Notes under the pieces: model-generated
What the model was told of the DNA's origin: nothing
Databases searched by the model: none
Seen by the model: the letters and a program-made list of their open reading frames with translations, nothing else
DNA from: Immundisolibacter sp049322795
GTDB lineage: Bacteria; Pseudomonadota; Gammaproteobacteria; Immundisolibacterales; Immundisolibacteraceae
NCBI GenBank assembly: GCA_049322795.1
Contig: JBMOQH010000008.1
Coordinates: 1 to 64,000 of the forward strand
Direction: 5' to 3'
DNA length: 64,000 nt
Made by a program: the position numbers and the translations under genes
Shown: positions 51,315 through 61,944 of the stretch, one piece after another
Layout of the letters: the number at the start of each line of letters is the position of its first letter
How positions within the stretch are numbered: position 1 is the stretch's first letter

Positions 51315-51788
51315 TCAGCGCGGCAGCAGCAGGCACACGGCGTGGGCGGCAATCGCCTCGCCGCGCCCGACCGGCCCCAGACCCTCGGTAGTGGTCGCTT
51401 TCACGCTTACGGCGTCGATGTCGAGGCCAAGATCGGCCGCGATGTTGGCGCGCATGGCATCGCGGTGCGGGGCGAGCTTGGGCCGCTGGGCGAGCACCGT
51501 GACATCGACGTTTGAAGCCGCGTAGCCGGCTGCCTGCACCAGCCCCACGACGCCGCGCAGCAGCACCCGGCTGTCCGCGCCGGAATAGGCGGGATCGGTG
51601 TCCGGAAAATGCTGGCCGATATCGCCCAGCGCGGCGGCGCCCAGCAATGCATCAGCCAGCGCGTGCAGCAGCACGTCGCCATCGGAATGGGCGATCGGCC
51701 CGCGGTCGTGCGGTATCTCGACGCCGCCCAGCACCAGCCGGCGGCCGTCGGCCAGCGCGTGCAGGTCATAGCCATGGCCGATGCGCAT
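51315..51788 (-). CDS. ispF: 2-C-methyl-D-erythritol 2,4-cyclodiphosphate synthase
   Basis: This 157-residue trimeric enzyme is in the MEP isoprenoid pathway. The metal ligands are in GHGYDLHAL (Asp8, His10) and in the second segment HSDGDVLLHALADALLGAAALGDIGQHFPDTDP with its conserved His. KATTTEGLGPVGRGEAIAAHAVCLL closes it. The start at 51788 overlaps the ispD stop by one base, so the two pathway enzymes are coupled. Confidence 0.97.
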   Translation of the reverse strand: MRIGHGYDLHALADGRRLVLGGVEIPHDRGPIAHSDGDVLLHALADALLGAAALGDIGQHFPDTDPAYSGADSRVLLRGVVGLVQAAGYAASNVDVTVLAQRPKLAPHRDAMRANIAADLGLDIDAVSVKATTTEGLGPVGRGEAIAAHAVCLLLPR

Positions 51789-52501
51789 CAGCGATTCCCG
51801 TCTGTTTGAGCGGCCAGCAGGCATTCCGCGAGAGGCAGATCCTGCGGCACGGTGAGCTTGATGTTGTCGCGCCGCCCCGCCACCAGTTGCGGGCGGTAGC
51901 CGGCGCGTTCCATGGCCTGCGCCTCGTCGGTGGGTTCGAGGCCCGCCGCATGGGCCTGCCGCAGGGCGGCTTGCAGCACACCCAGCTCGAACCGCTGCGG
52001 CGTCTGCACCGACCACAGACCGTCTCGTGGGATGGTCTCGGCAATACGCCCGGCCGCATCCGCGCGCTTGACCGTGTCGGTCAGCGGCGTCGCCAGCAGG
52101 CATCCGTGCGCGTCGAGCGGCTCGCCGCACAGCCGCGCGATGTCGTCGCCGTGCAGCAGCGGGCGCACGGCGTCGTGCACCAGCACCGGCGTGCGGCCGG
52201 CGGCGTGCTGCGCGAGGCGATCGAGCGCCGCGAGCACCGAAGCGCTGCGGCTGGCGCCACCCGTGACGACGTGCAGCGGTTTGCCGGACTCGAAGCCGAG
52301 CGCTGCCCAGTACGGATCATCCGTGCGCAGGGCCAGCACCAGCCCCGCCACGCGCGGTGCCGCCAGCAGCCGCTCGATGGCGTGCAGCAGCACCGGCCGG
52401 CCGGCGAGGGGAAGGTACTGCTTGGGGCGTTCGGTGCCCATGCGCGTGCCGATGCCGGCGGCGGGCACGATGGCCCAGTGGTCGGCGGCCGGCGTCGGCA
52501 C
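51788..52501 (-). CDS. ispD: 2-C-methyl-D-erythritol 4-phosphate cytidylyltransferase
   Basis: This 237-residue enzyme activates MEP with CTP. The CTP loop IVPAAGIGTRMGTERPKQYLPLAGRPVL is present, with VTGGASRSASVLAALD, VLVHDAVRPLLHGDDI, WSVQTPQRF and the final REDNIKLT-type GRRDNIKLTVPQDL. The start is the GTG at 52501, one base after the ftsB stop. A short Pro/Ala N-terminal extension is tolerated in the family. Confidence 0.96.
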   Translation of the reverse strand: MPTPAADHWAIVPAAGIGTRMGTERPKQYLPLAGRPVLLHAIERLLAAPRVAGLVLALRTDDPYWAALGFESGKPLHVVTGGASRSASVLAALDRLAQHAAGRTPVLVHDAVRPLLHGDDIARLCGEPLDAHGCLLATPLTDTVKRADAAGRIAETIPRDGLWSVQTPQRFELGVLQAALRQAHAAGLEPTDEAQAMERAGYRPQLVAGRRDNIKLTVPQDLPLAECLLAAQTDGNR

Positions 52502-52502
52502 G

Positions 52503-52777
52503 CTAGTCGATGACGCGGATGAAGGTCTCGCCCGGCTTGATCATGCCGAGCTCGCTGCGCGCCCGGTCCTCGACGGCGGCGAGGCCGGTGCGCAGGTCTT
52601 CGACTTCGGCCTGCAGCTGGGCGTTGCGCTCGGTGAGCTGCGCGACCTCCTCGCGTTCGCTGTCGACCCGGAACTGCAAGTCACCGAGATCGAACAGGTT
52701 GCCTTGCGCCACCAACAAGCGCTGCTGCAGGCCGAGCATGACCAGCAACAACGCCAGCAGGCCGGCGCGCAGGGCCA

Positions 52778-52778
<1 letters not shown>
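52503..52778 (-). CDS. ftsB: Cell division protein FtsB
   Basis: This 91-residue bitopic protein has one membrane helix (about 2-20) and a periplasmic coiled coil (DLQFRVDSEREEVAQLTERNAQLQAEVEDLRTGLAAVEDRARSELGMIKPGETFIRVID). FtsB bridges FtsL and FtsQ in the divisome. Its position between eno and ispD is the usual one in gammaproteobacteria. The ATG at 52778 shares one base with the eno stop. Confidence 0.95.
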
Positions 52779-54073
<1,295 letters not shown>

Positions 54074-54080
54074 CGGGTTC

Positions 54081-54935
54081 TCAGTTGGCGGTTGCTTGCA
54101 TCAACGATTGCTCGGCAAAACCGGCGGCCTTCACGGCGCGGTCCAGCGTCACCAGCGTCTGCAGCAAAGTTTCCATGCGATCGAGCGGCCAGGCGTTCGG
54201 GCCGTCGGACAGCGCCCGGGCGGGATCGGGATGGGTTTCCATGAACAGGCCCGCCACGCCGGCGGCGACGGCCGCCCGCGCCAGCACCGGCACGAACTCG
54301 CGCTGCCCGCCGGAACGATCGCCCTGCCCGCCCGGCAGCTGCACCGAGTGCGTGGCGTCGAACACCACCGGACAGCCGGTCTGGCGCATCACCGCCAGGC
54401 CGCGCATGTCGACCACCAGGTTGTTGTAGCCGAACGACACGCCGCGCTCGCACACCAGCGTGCGGCCCGCGCCACCGGCGGCGTTGGCCTTGGCCACCAC
54501 CTGCGCCATGTCACCCGGCGCCAGGAACTGGCCCTTCTTGATGTTGACCGGCTTGCCGCTGGCGGCGGCGGCCTCGATCAGATCCGTCTGCCGGCACAGA
54601 AAGGCCGGCGTTTGCAGCACGTCGACCACCGCCGCCGCCGCGGCCACGTCGTCGGGCGTGTGCACGTCGGTCAGCACCGGCACGCCGAGCGTTTCGCGCA
54701 CCTCGGCCAGCAGGGCGAGTCCGGCCTCGCGACCCGGACCGCGGAAGGACTTGCCGGAGCTGCGGTTGGCCTTGTCGAACGAGGCCTTGAAGATGAACGG
54801 CACGCCCAGCCGCGCGCAGATGTCCTTGAGCGTGCTGGCGGTGTGCAGCACCAGCTCGCGGCTCTCCGCCACGCAGGGGCCGGCGATCAGGAACAGGGGC
54901 CGGTCGAGCCCGACCTCGAAGCCGCACAGTTTCAT
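54081..54935 (-). CDS. kdsA: 3-deoxy-D-manno-octulosonate 8-phosphate synthase
   Basis: This 284-residue DAHP-type aldolase condenses PEP with arabinose 5-phosphate to make KDO 8-phosphate for lipopolysaccharide. LIAGPCVAESRELVLHTA, FKASFDKANRSSGKSFRGPG, LTDVHTPDD, LQTPAFLCRQTDLIEAAA, VNIKKGQFLAPGDM, VCERGVSFGYNNLVVDM and FMETHPDPARALSDGPNAWPL match the family throughout. It overlaps pyrG by 4 bp (ATGA). Its presence indicates a Gram-negative outer membrane with KDO. Confidence 0.98.
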   Translation of the reverse strand: MKLCGFEVGLDRPLFLIAGPCVAESRELVLHTASTLKDICARLGVPFIFKASFDKANRSSGKSFRGPGREAGLALLAEVRETLGVPVLTDVHTPDDVAAAAAVVDVLQTPAFLCRQTDLIEAAAASGKPVNIKKGQFLAPGDMAQVVAKANAAGGAGRTLVCERGVSFGYNNLVVDMRGLAVMRQTGCPVVFDATHSVQLPGGQGDRSGGQREFVPVLARAAVAAGVAGLFMETHPDPARALSDGPNAWPLDRMETLLQTLVTLDRAVKAAGFAEQSLMQATAN

Positions 54936-56581
54936 GCTGAGGCCGGCTGCGGTGAGCGCGCCGCGCGGTGGATGCGCGCGGCTTCGACGAAGCTGCTGAA
55001 CAGCGGGTGGCCGTCGCGCGGGTTGGAAGTGAACTCCGGATGGAACTGGCAGCCGATGAACCACGGGTGATCGGGCAGCTCGATCATCTCGACCAGGCCG
55101 TCCTGTTCGCTGCGGCCGGACACGGCGAGACCGGCCGCCTGCAGCTTCGGCAGCAAGGTCGAGTTGACCTCGTAGCGGTGGCGGTGGCGCTCGACGATGC
55201 GTTCGGCGCCGTAGATGCGCCGCGCCAGCGTGTCCTCGTCGAGCATGCAGGTCTGCCCGCCCAGGCGCATGGTGCCGCCCATGTCGGTGCCGGCGCTGCG
55301 CTGCTCGCGCTGTCCGCTGGCGTCCAGCCATTCCGTGATCAGTGCCACCACCGGGGCCGGGGTTTCCGGGTTGAACTCGGTGCTGTGGGCGTCGCCCAGG
55401 GCCGCCACGTCGCGGGCGAACTCGATCACCGCCACCTGCAGGCCCAGACAGATGCCCAGATACGGAATGCCGCGCTCGCGGGCGAAGCGCACGGCGGCGA
55501 TCTTGCCCTCGATGCCGCGCTCGCCGAAGCCGCCCGGCACCAGGATGGCGTCCATGTTGGCCAGCGCGCCGGCGCCGTCGCTCTGCAGCGCCTCGGCGTC
55601 GATGTAGTGCACGTTCACGCGCGTGCGGGTGTGCGCGGCGGCGTGGTCCAGCGCCTCGTTCAGCGACTTGTACGAATCGGCGAGGTCGATGTACTTGCCG
55701 ACCAGCGCGACGTCGACCGTCGCCGTCGGGTGCTCGAAGTCGTGGATGTAACGGTCCCAGGCGTCCAGGCGCGAGGTGCCGACCGGCAGGTCGAGCCGGC
55801 GCACCACGAAATCGTCCAGGCCCTGGTCGTGGTAGTGGCGCGGAATCTTGTAGATGTTGTCGAGATCCTCGGCCGAGATCACCGCCTCGCGCGGCACGTT
55901 GGTGAACAGCGCGATCTTGCGCCGCTCGTCCTCCGGCAGCGGCTGCTCGGTGCGGCACAGCAGCACGTCCGGCCGGATGCCGATGGCCTGCAACTCCTTC
56001 ACGGAATGCTGCGTCGGCTTGGTCTTGATCTCGCCGCTGGCGCGCAGGTACGGCACCAGCGTCAGGTGCATGTACAGCACGTCGTGGTGCGGGCGTTCCA
56101 GGCCCATCTGGCGGATGGCTTCCAGGAACGGCAGCGATTCGATGTCGCCCACCGTGCCGCCGACTTCCACCAGCGCCACGTCGGCGTCACCGGCGCCTTC
56201 CAGGATGCAGCGCTTGATCTCGTCGGTGACGTGCGGGATGACCTGCACGGTGCGGCCGAGGTACTCGCCACGGCGCTCCTTGCGCAGCACCGCCTCGTAC
56301 ACCTGCCCGGCGGTGAAGTTGTTGGCGCGGCGCATGGGCATGCGCCCGAAGCGCTCGTAGTGACCGAGATCGAGGTCGGTCTCGGCGCCGTCGGCGGTGA
56401 CGTACACCTCGCCGTGCTGGAACGGGCTCATGGTGCCCGGATCGACGTTGAGGTAAGGGTCGAGCTTGAGGAAGGTGACGCGCAGGCCGCGCGACTCCAG
56501 CAACGCGCCGATGGACGCGGCGGCGATCCCCTTGCCGAGCGAGGAGACCACGCCACCGGTTACGAAAATGAACTTCGGCAT
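54932..56581 (-). CDS. pyrG: CTP synthase
   Basis: This 549-residue enzyme aminates UTP to CTP with glutamine. The N-terminal synthetase domain has FVTGGVVSSLGKGIAAASIGALLESRGL and the Mg-ATP region. The C-terminal glutaminase has the nucleophilic Cys in GICLGLQVAVIEFAR and the His-Glu pair in GCQFHPEFTSNP. Length is normal. It is the first gene of pyrG-kdsA-eno-ftsB-ispD-ispF. The promoter must lie in or beyond the 54-bp gap to the transglutaminase gene. Confidence 0.98.
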   Translation of the reverse strand: MPKFIFVTGGVVSSLGKGIAAASIGALLESRGLRVTFLKLDPYLNVDPGTMSPFQHGEVYVTADGAETDLDLGHYERFGRMPMRRANNFTAGQVYEAVLRKERRGEYLGRTVQVIPHVTDEIKRCILEGAGDADVALVEVGGTVGDIESLPFLEAIRQMGLERPHHDVLYMHLTLVPYLRASGEIKTKPTQHSVKELQAIGIRPDVLLCRTEQPLPEDERRKIALFTNVPREAVISAEDLDNIYKIPRHYHDQGLDDFVVRRLDLPVGTSRLDAWDRYIHDFEHPTATVDVALVGKYIDLADSYKSLNEALDHAAAHTRTRVNVHYIDAEALQSDGAGALANMDAILVPGGFGERGIEGKIAAVRFARERGIPYLGICLGLQVAVIEFARDVAALGDAHSTEFNPETPAPVVALITEWLDASGQREQRSAGTDMGGTMRLGGQTCMLDEDTLARRIYGAERIVERHRHRYEVNSTLLPKLQAAGLAVSGRSEQDGLVEMIELPDHPWFIGCQFHPEFTSNPRDGHPLFSSFVEAARIHRAARSPQPASA

Positions 56582-56635
56582 GCGCGTGCGGGCAAAAAAG
56601 GCGGCAAAAACAGCGCGAAAAGTACCAGATGGCGC

Positions 56636-58543
56636 CTATCCGGACAATCGGCGCCGGCCCAGCGCGCGCAGCGCCGCGGCGGCTTGAGTGGGCTCCGCGT
56701 CCGGCGCGAAGCGCGCGGCCGAGTAGATTTCGAGGAACCGTTGGGCCGCGGCGAGACGTTCCGGTGCCAGGCCATCCGGCGCCTGGCCGCGCAACTGGGC
56801 AAGGTAGTCGGAGGCGGTCCACTGGGGCCGCTCGGGCAGGCCGCTCAAACGCAGAAACCGCCGCCACAGACGCTGCCACTCGCGGCTGTCGCCGACACGC
56901 GGCGCCACCCGGCGCAGGCGCCGGTACTCGCGCACGAACAGCCCGGCCAACACCGCGAGCCCGGCCAGCAGCACCGCCTGAATCTGCGCGTCGGTGAGTT
57001 CCACGCCTTGCCACCAGGCATCCAGGCCCGCGGCCACCCGCTGCCAGGCGCGTTCGAAGGCACCGCCGCCGTAGCTGGAAACAACCGCCTCGTAGTTGGC
57101 TGGGGTCGCGTCGAGGGTGTGCCAGCGGCCGGCCGCGTCCTGCCATTCCGCCCAGGCGTGGGCGTCGCGCTCGCGCACCAGCCAGGCGCCGCCGCCAAGT
57201 GGCTCAGATACCAGATACCCGGTCACCAGGCGGCTGGGCACGCCATTGGCGCGCAGCGCCAGCGCCGCCGCGGTGGCGTACCAGAAGCAGTGCGCCGGCT
57301 TGCGGTTGAGGAAGAAATCCCGGAACGGCGCTTGCGGATCGAGTCGGTAGTGCAGGCTGTAGCGCCGCCCCCGCAGCTCGGCGCCGATGCGCGCGGCCGT
57401 CTGGGCGGCATCCGGCCCGGCCAGCGCGGTGGCGGCGGCCTGCAGCTCGGCATCCCAGAACGCCGGCAGTGCGCGCGCTTCGGTCGGTGCCGGCAGGTCA
57501 TCGGCGGGTGGCGCGCCGGCGGCCTGCCAGCGGCGGGCGGTCCGGTTGCTGAACTGCGCCCGCAGCACGCCGGCGCCGTCGAAGCCGAGGCTGGCGTCGC
57601 CGAGGTCGAGGGTCTGCGTGCCCGCCGGCACGAACACCAGATCGTCACGCCGCAGGCTGTGGGCGGCGAGCGACCAGGTCGAAGCCCCTGGCGCGAGTCG
57701 CCAGCGCTGGCCCGTCGGTGTCGATTCGCGCTCAACTGTCCGGCCGACGGCGTCGACACCGCTCCACCGGTAGCGCGTGTCGAGCGTCAGCAGGCGGTTG
57801 CCAATCAGGTAGGGGGGTGGCGTGCCGCCGGTCACCCACAGGCGCAGCACCGGCCGGCGGTTAGGCCGCAGCAAGCCGCCGGCGTGCAGCTGCGCGAGCG
57901 GCGAGAAGCCGGTGTCGCCGCGCGGCGCCGGCATGATGGAGAACAGCGTGCCGATCAGCGGCCGCTGCGCTGCGCGCAGCGCCGGCTCGGCGACCGGCAG
58001 CACGGCCAGCACCGGCAGCAGCCAGGCCACGCGGCGCAGCGCGCGTGCGCCCAGGCGCGACACCGTAGGCGCCAGCACGGCGGCGAGTGCGGCCATCCAG
58101 GGCAGCGCCTGCACGATGCCGTCCAGCGGCACCCGGCGCGGAATCAGCAGCGCGAGCGCCAGCGTGGTCGCGGCCAGCGTGTCGCCCGCCGGGTCACCGG
58201 CCCGGCCGAAAGCCGGCCGGGATCGCGTGGCGAGCAGCCACAGCAGCAACACCAGCACGGCCAGACACAGCCCACCGAACACCGCGAAGTCGGCCGCCCA
58301 GGAGTCCGCCGGCACCCAGTCGGCGAGCGCCATGTAGCCGAGCAAGCCGCCGCTGACGAAGGTGATGAAGGCCAGGCCCGGCGTCGGCGCCAGCGGACGC
58401 CGCCAAGCGAACGCCGCCGGCAGCGGCGCCAGCAGGGCGGCGAGCCCGAACAAGGGCGCGAGCTGCGGCAGCTGCATGGAGAGCAGCACGTGCGCGCCAG
58501 CCGCCCCGACGGCGATGGCCAGCAGCAGATCGCCGGCGCGCAT
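56636..58543 (-). CDS. DUF3488/transglutaminase-like membrane protein (TgpA type)
   Basis: This 635-residue protein has about six membrane segments in residues 1-185. A periplasmic transglutaminase-like domain carries the catalytic Cys in KPAHCFWYATAAALALRANGVPSRLVTGYL, His in RERDAHAWAEW and Asp in LDATPANYE. One further membrane segment (about 530-550) precedes a cytoplasmic tail. Pseudomonas TgpA is essential; the substrate is unknown. ATG 58543 shares a base with the DUF58 stop; a GTG one codon earlier is possible. It belongs to the MoxR-DUF58-transglutaminase set. Confidence 0.92.
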   Translation of the reverse strand: MRAGDLLLAIAVGAAGAHVLLSMQLPQLAPLFGLAALLAPLPAAFAWRRPLAPTPGLAFITFVSGGLLGYMALADWVPADSWAADFAVFGGLCLAVLVLLLWLLATRSRPAFGRAGDPAGDTLAATTLALALLIPRRVPLDGIVQALPWMAALAAVLAPTVSRLGARALRRVAWLLPVLAVLPVAEPALRAAQRPLIGTLFSIMPAPRGDTGFSPLAQLHAGGLLRPNRRPVLRLWVTGGTPPPYLIGNRLLTLDTRYRWSGVDAVGRTVERESTPTGQRWRLAPGASTWSLAAHSLRRDDLVFVPAGTQTLDLGDASLGFDGAGVLRAQFSNRTARRWQAAGAPPADDLPAPTEARALPAFWDAELQAAATALAGPDAAQTAARIGAELRGRRYSLHYRLDPQAPFRDFFLNRKPAHCFWYATAAALALRANGVPSRLVTGYLVSEPLGGGAWLVRERDAHAWAEWQDAAGRWHTLDATPANYEAVVSSYGGGAFERAWQRVAAGLDAWWQGVELTDAQIQAVLLAGLAVLAGLFVREYRRLRRVAPRVGDSREWQRLWRRFLRLSGLPERPQWTASDYLAQLRGQAPDGLAPERLAAAQRFLEIYSAARFAPDAEPTQAAAALRALGRRRLSG

Positions 58544-59826
58544 CACGCGGTCAACTCGTGGTTGCCCGGGCCGGCTGGTAATGTCCGGCCACCGCGCCCG
58601 CCAAGCCGGAACGCCAGCACCAGATGGCCCGCGGCCCGCCAGGCGGCGATCTGCGCGGTGATCGGATCGCTGGCGTCCTCGGTCACCAGCAGGTACAGCA
58701 GCCCAGACTCGGGCAGGCTGGCCGGCAGGCGCGTTTCACGCGCGGCAGGGCAGGCGGCGACGGCACGATGCAGCGCCGCCTCGTCCGCCACCGGCTGCCA
58801 GTCGGCGCCGAGCGCGAGCAGCCTGAGCGGCAGCGCCTCGGCGCGGGCGTGTGCCGCCAGCTCCAGCACCAGGGCGAGGCGCCGGTCGAGCGCCGCCGGA
58901 TCGCGCGGCCGCCGTTGCCACGGCGCAAAGCCGGCCACCGCCGTATCGCACAGGATCGCGATGCCGTCGGCGCGCAGCTCGCTGCCGCCGCGGAACACGC
59001 GCGACATCAGCTCCCCGCGCCGGGCGCTGGCGCGGTGATCGAGTCGCGTGGCCGGGTCGCCCATCTGGTAGGCCCGCGTGTGCGTGTACTCGATGGCGCC
59101 GCTGGCGCGCGCGGCGTGCACGCCGGTCTTCAGGCACCGCGCCGCGAGTTCGCGCAGCGGCGGCAGGCCTACCGTCAGCGGCGGCGGCAACACCGGCAGT
59201 TCGAGCGGCAGCGCGCCGCCGCCGGTCAGCCGCGTCAGGAACAGCGGATACGCGCTGTGCAGGGCGACGCCCGGCAGCAGCAGCAGGCTGCGCGCGCGCG
59301 GCACGATCGCCGTCTCGCAGGTGCGGCTTTCGCCCACTTCCAGGCGTTCGATCAGCACGCTGGCGGCGGGCGCCGCGAGCCGCCAGCCGGGCCCGCGCCA
59401 TTCGCGCAGCACAAGATCGTGCGCGGGCCGCCGGCCGACGTTGGTGAGCCGCACCCGATTGCGACACGGCTGACCGGCAATCGCCACCGCCTGCCCGGCG
59501 CGCTCGATCTGCACCCGAAAACTGCGCAGCCGTCCGACGATTCCGCTAAACGCGAGCAGCGCCAGGCCCAGGGCGGCGAAGCCGAGATCGAAGCCCGGGT
59601 TGCTGCGCCGGGCGAGCAGCAGCAGCATCACGCTCGTCAGCAGTACGGCAAGACCCATCGGCGTGAGTCCGTCGCGCAGCGCCCGCAGTGGCGCCCGCCA
59701 GCCGCCGCGGCGTTCGGTGAAGCGCGGCACCAGTCGCAGGTTGAGCAGCCACACCGCCACCCGCCACAGGTGCAGCACGAAGGGTTCCTGCGGCACACGC
59801 AGGGGCCGGTCGGCGAGTTCTCTCAT
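58543..59826 (-). CDS. DUF58 domain protein
   Basis: This 427-residue protein has two membrane helices (about 57-72 and 77-93) and a large domain. It carries the DUF58 signature YTHTRAYQMGDPATRLDHRASARRGELMSRVF, close to the usual R-x-Y-x-x-G-D-x-x-R-x-I-x-W pattern, and then a vWA-like fold (ADGIAILCDTAVAGFAP). Such proteins work with MoxR ATPases in assembly of complexes in the envelope. It lies between the moxR gene (56 bp upstream) and the transglutaminase gene. Confidence 0.9.
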   Translation of the reverse strand: MRELADRPLRVPQEPFVLHLWRVAVWLLNLRLVPRFTERRGGWRAPLRALRDGLTPMGLAVLLTSVMLLLLARRSNPGFDLGFAALGLALLAFSGIVGRLRSFRVQIERAGQAVAIAGQPCRNRVRLTNVGRRPAHDLVLREWRGPGWRLAAPAASVLIERLEVGESRTCETAIVPRARSLLLLPGVALHSAYPLFLTRLTGGGALPLELPVLPPPLTVGLPPLRELAARCLKTGVHAARASGAIEYTHTRAYQMGDPATRLDHRASARRGELMSRVFRGGSELRADGIAILCDTAVAGFAPWQRRPRDPAALDRRLALVLELAAHARAEALPLRLLALGADWQPVADEAALHRAVAACPAARETRLPASLPESGLLYLLVTEDASDPITAQIAAWRAAGHLVLAFRLGGRGGRTLPAGPGNHELTA

Positions 59827-59882
59827 CGCACCACTCGGGGCGTCATCGACGCGCGGTCAGCGGCGACCGGCCGGCGCCGCCA

Positions 59883-60842
59883 TCAGCGCGGCAGCGGCAC
59901 GCCGGCGGTGAGCTCATCCAGCAGCGCCGCCGTGATGCGCCGGTCGTGCTCACGGCCCTGGCGCGGCAGCAGCCGGTGATCCCACACCGGGTGCAGCAGG
60001 GCGCGCACGTCCTCGGCGCGCACCGCGCCCTGGCCGTGCAGCAGCGCCCGCGCCCGCGCGGCGTCCGCAAGGTGTATGGCCCCGCGCGGCGAAATGCCAA
60101 GCCGCACGCGCGGATCGTCGCGAGTGGCCCGCGCCAGCGCCACGATGTACTGCGCCAGATCCGCATGCAGGAACACCGCCCGCGCCTGCGCCCGCAGGTG
60201 CAGCAGGCCCTCGCGGTCCAGCACCGGCACGGGCGGTGGCGCTGCACGGTAGTCGCCGAGCAGGGAGCTTTCCGCCGCGGCGTCCGGGTAGCCCAGACGC
60301 GTGGCGACCAGGAAGCGGTCGAGCTGCGCCTCCGGCAGGGGATTGGTGCTGTCGAAGTCGATCGGGTTCTGGGTGGCGATGACCGTGAACAATGGCGACA
60401 GCGGATGGCTCACGCCGTCGGCCGTGACCTGCCCTTCCTCCATCGCCTGCAGGAAGGCCGACTGGCTGCGCGTCGGCGCGCGGTTGATCTCGTCGGCCAG
60501 GAGCAGGTCGGTGAAGATCGGCCCCGCCACGAACTCGAAGCGACCGTCACCCGGGTGGTACACGCTGCCGCCGAGCACGTCCGCCGGCAGCAGGTCGGAG
60601 GTGAACTGCACGCGGTTGAAGTCGACGCCGAGCGCCCGCGCCAGGCCCTTGGCAAGCGTGGTCTTGCCGACCCCCGGCACGTCCTCCAGCAGCACGTGGC
60701 CGCCCGCCAGCACGGTGACCAGCAGCAGTTCCAGCACGGCGCCGTCGCCCAGCCACACGGCGGCCAGCTGCTCGCGCGCGGCGGCCAGCGTCGCGGCGGC
60801 AGCCGCTTCGGTATCGACTGCCATGGGTCGGGCACTGGCCAT
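59883..60842 (-). CDS. MoxR-family AAA ATPase
   Basis: This 319-residue AAA+ ATPase has Walker A in LLEDVPGVGKTTLAKGLARALG and Walker B in LLLADEINRAPTRSQSAFLQAMEEGQV. The sensor FTVIATQNPIDFDSTNPLPEAQLDRFL follows, then a C-terminal lid with RLGISPRGAIHLADAARARA. MoxR proteins act as chaperones that insert metals or assemble complexes, with the DUF58 protein encoded downstream as partner. The ATG at 60842 has GAGG upstream; another at 60824 is in frame. Confidence 0.94.
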   Translation of the reverse strand: MASARPMAVDTEAAAAATLAAAREQLAAVWLGDGAVLELLLVTVLAGGHVLLEDVPGVGKTTLAKGLARALGVDFNRVQFTSDLLPADVLGGSVYHPGDGRFEFVAGPIFTDLLLADEINRAPTRSQSAFLQAMEEGQVTADGVSHPLSPLFTVIATQNPIDFDSTNPLPEAQLDRFLVATRLGYPDAAAESSLLGDYRAAPPPVPVLDREGLLHLRAQARAVFLHADLAQYIVALARATRDDPRVRLGISPRGAIHLADAARARALLHGQGAVRAEDVRALLHPVWDHRLLPRQGREHDRRITAALLDELTAGVPLPR

Positions 60843-61006
60843 CGTCCAGCCTCAATCGTTGCGGGGTTGTCCGGATTATCGGCCGCTGCGGCCGGGTATT
60901 GACCCGGCGGAATCTTGACGCGGCGCAAGCGCCGTCGCCGGCAACGACCGCACCATCCCGCGCACACCCGGCCGCCACACCAGAAGACCCACCGGAGGAG
61001 CTCGCG

Positions 61007-61933
61007 ATGGCCGTCAGCCGCATCGGCTACATCAGCCTGTACGTCACGGATCTGGAGGCCGCCCGCCGTCATTACGTGGAGGTGGTGGGGCTGCGTGAGA
61101 CGGACCGCGACGAGGCCGGGCGCCTGTATTTGCAGGCTGCGGACAATCAGGATCACCACTGCCTGATCCTCGCGCAGGCGTCCCGGGCCGGCCTTGATCA
61201 CGTCGCCTTCAAGGTGGGCGAGGCCGACGATCTGGCCGAGGCGCGCGCTGCCATTGCCGAACGCGGCGTTGCGGTGCGCGATGTGCCCGCCGGCGACGTG
61301 CTGGGCGCCGGTGCGGCCATTGCCTTCACGCTGCCCTCCGGGCAGGAAATGCGCCTGCTGCATCACCTGGACAAGATCGGCTACATGAGCGGCATGCGCA
61401 ATCCGAACCCGGTGCCGCCGCACGGCAAGCCGGGCGCGCGGGTGACGCACCTCGATCACCTGCTGCTGGCCGGCGAGCGGCCGGCCGACACGGCGCAGTT
61501 CCTGATCGACGTGCTGGATTTCAATCTGTCCGAGCAGGTGGTGGCGCCGGACGGCAGCGTGATCGCCGCCTTCACCACCTGCGGCCACACCATGCATGAC
61601 CTCGCCATCGCGCCCGGCCCACAGGGCCACCTGCACCACATCGCCTTTGGCCTGGAGAGCCGCAGCGACGTCATCGGCGCCGTCGACATCATGAAAGAGG
61701 CCGGCACCACGCTGATGGAATACGGCCCCAGCCGCCACGGCGTGTCCGGCGTCACCACCATCTATTTCTTCGACCCGGCCGGCAACCGCAACGAGGTCTA
61801 CAACGGCGCCTACCAGGCCGGCGGCGTGCCGGGTCTCGTCCCGCCCATCGTCTGGCAGGCGCAGGAATTCCCGCGCGGCGCCTTCTATTACGAAAGCGTG
61901 GTGCCGGAGACCTTTTTCGCGGAAACCACCTGA
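61007..61933 (+). CDS. Extradiol ring-cleavage dioxygenase (catechol 2,3-dioxygenase type)
   Basis: This 308-residue two-domain vicinal-oxygen-chelate protein has plausible iron ligands in its C-terminal half: His151 in THLDHLLLAG, His211 in LHHIAFGLE and Glu263 in NRNEVYN. A second-shell His lies in CGHTMHDLAI and Tyr253 in the TIYFFDP segment. This is the layout of type I extradiol dioxygenases that open catechols next to the two hydroxyls. The exact substrate is not visible. GGAGGAG precedes the ATG. A related gene follows 11 bp after the stop. Confidence 0.88.
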   Translation: MAVSRIGYISLYVTDLEAARRHYVEVVGLRETDRDEAGRLYLQAADNQDHHCLILAQASRAGLDHVAFKVGEADDLAEARAAIAERGVAVRDVPAGDVLGAGAAIAFTLPSGQEMRLLHHLDKIGYMSGMRNPNPVPPHGKPGARVTHLDHLLLAGERPADTAQFLIDVLDFNLSEQVVAPDGSVIAAFTTCGHTMHDLAIAPGPQGHLHHIAFGLESRSDVIGAVDIMKEAGTTLMEYGPSRHGVSGVTTIYFFDPAGNRNEVYNGAYQAGGVPGLVPPIVWQAQEFPRGAFYYESVVPETFFAETT

Positions 61934-61944
61934 GGACGGCGGCC

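Noticed and set aside
54968..59038. A 1356-codon open frame on the plus strand
   Set aside because: It is antisense to pyrG and the transglutaminase and DUF58 genes, which are clearly real. High GC content creates long stop-free shadows, and the translation has no family-like sequence.
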